From RGIG6353 sp045535585 (GTDB lineage Bacteria; Bacillota; Clostridia; Oscillospirales; SIG627), in assembly GCA_045535585.1 (NCBI GenBank), contig JAZSLY010000013.1, positions 1 through 12,650 of the forward strand: a stretch of 12,650 nt of DNA, written 5' to 3'. This document shows, piece after piece, positions 11,933-12,650 of this stretch. Within the stretch, counting starts at the first letter, position 1; every line of letters starts with the position of its first letter. Below the pieces are notes generated by a model that saw nothing but the letters and a program-made list of their open reading frames with translations, did not search any database and was not told where the DNA came from. A program made the translations under genes and the position numbers.

Positions 11933-12650
11933 ATGGTTTCACAAAAGATGAAGGAGCTTGGCTCTAACCGCTCTGTAATAAGAGAGCTTTTTGTATACGG
12001 AAAAAAGAGAGCAAGTGAGGTGGGCGCTGAAAACGTTTATGATTTCAGCCTCGGCAACCCCAGCGTGCCTGCCCCCGAAAGCGTGGAAAAGGCAATAGCG
12101 GAGCTTACCTCCACCCTCGACCCCACCGCTCTTCACGGCTATACCTCCGCCCAGGGAGACTTAGGCGTGAGAAAAACACTTGCCGACAACCTCGCGCGCC
12201 GTTTCGGCTTGCCCGTGTCACCCGACCTTATGTATATGACCTGCGGTGCGGCGGCGTCCCTTTGCATTACTCTTCGTGCTCTTGCCGAGGAGGGCGACGA
12301 ATTTATTACATTTACTCCCTTTTTCCCCGAATACAGAGTTTTCGTGGAGGCAACGGGCTCGAAGCTTGTTGCGGTGGAGACTGTCCCCGAAACCTTCCAG
12401 ATAGACCGAGAGGCTTTTGAAAAGAGCATCACCCCCAACACCAAGGGCGTAATCGTCAATACCCCCAATAACCCATCGGGCGTAGTTCTCAATCCCCGGA
12501 GCGCCCGTGATATCGTGGAGGTATTGGAGAAAAAAGAGAGGGAATACGGCCACGAGATCTTCATCATTTCCGACGAGCCCTACCGTGAGCTTATCTATTC
12601 CGACGTGCCTAATCCCGTCTTTATGAATATGTACGACAATACTGTTCTTT
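11933..12650 (+). CDS. PLP-dependent aminotransferase, class I/II (partial, runs off the right edge)
   Basis: The first 239 codons of a fold-type I aminotransferase. Visible marks are 'DFSLGNPSVPAPESV' at about 37-51, 'LHGYTSAQGDLGVRKTLA' at about 67-84, the 'TCGAAASL' phosphate-binding turn at 103-110, the family motif NTPNNPSG at 176-183 and 'SDEPYRELIY' with Asp214 and Tyr217 that contact the PLP ring. The catalytic lysine would lie beyond the window. These enzymes move amino groups between amino acids and 2-oxo acids; the sequence resembles aspartate/aromatic-type enzymes, but the specificity cannot be set from half the protein. The start at 11933 has AGAGGA eight bases upstream. It has its own promoter, overlapping head-on with that of the leftward operon. 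Confidence 0.92.
   Translation, partial: MVSQKMKELGSNRSVIRELFVYGKKRASEVGAENVYDFSLGNPSVPAPESVEKAIAELTSTLDPTALHGYTSAQGDLGVRKTLADNLARRFGLPVSPDLMYMTCGAAASLCITLRALAEEGDEFITFTPFFPEYRVFVEATGSKLVAVETVPETFQIDREAFEKSITPNTKGVIVNTPNNPSGVVLNPRSARDIVEVLEKKEREYGHEIFIISDEPYRELIYSDVPNPVFMNMYDNTVL

Overview
The window looks like a chromosomal segment of an anaerobic, low- to mid-GC Firmicute, most likely a gut Clostridia of the Oscillospirales/Ruminococcaceae kind. This is inferred from gene content (a glycyl-radical-type activating enzyme, an IreB-family phosphoprotein, a class A RNase P RNA), strong AGGAGG ribosome binding sites and consensus sigma-A promoters. No species can be named from sequence alone.

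Left part (1-2641, all +): a MATE-family efflux protein behind an extended -10 promoter, then an MgtC/SapB-family membrane protein. Between them lies a tandem array of three 106/106/105-bp repeats (1600-1916). The array contains the stop codon of the MATE gene and ends where the mgtC-like ribosome binding site begins.

Middle (2642-4010, mostly -): a convergent gap with short repeats and hairpins, then a leftward unit made of the RNase P RNA gene (rnpB, perfect TTGACA-17-TATAAT promoter), an ireB-like gene and a 96-residue protein I do not recognise. Back-to-back with the rnpB promoter is the promoter of the rightward ABC operon.

4011-9355 (+) is one tightly packed operon: ABC ATPase, ABC-2 type permease, a GldG-like auxiliary protein, a DUF4340-like protein and a radical-SAM activating enzyme of the NrdG2 type. 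Two of the joins are TAATG stop/start overlaps. The first four genes should form one exporter-like membrane complex with large extracytoplasmic subunits; its substrate is unknown.

9356-9741 is a 386-bp convergent gap packed with secondary structure. It repeats, in the same order, the module seen at 2643-2855: heptanucleotide repeats, an identical 37-nt hairpin, and an element bounded by AGGAGAT/ATCTCCT. The copy at 9526-9743 is longer and folds on paper into a branched structure with several G-U pairs; the copy at 2733-2855 looks like a deletion derivative. This repeat/structured-RNA-like family and the 106-bp array are the least explained parts of the window.

9742-11803 (-) is a two-gene operon: a metallo-beta-lactamase-fold hydrolase followed by an FAD-dependent dehydrogenase with a cysteine cluster. 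Its promoter faces, and nearly shares a start point with, the promoter of a rightward PLP-dependent aminotransferase that runs off the right edge of the window.
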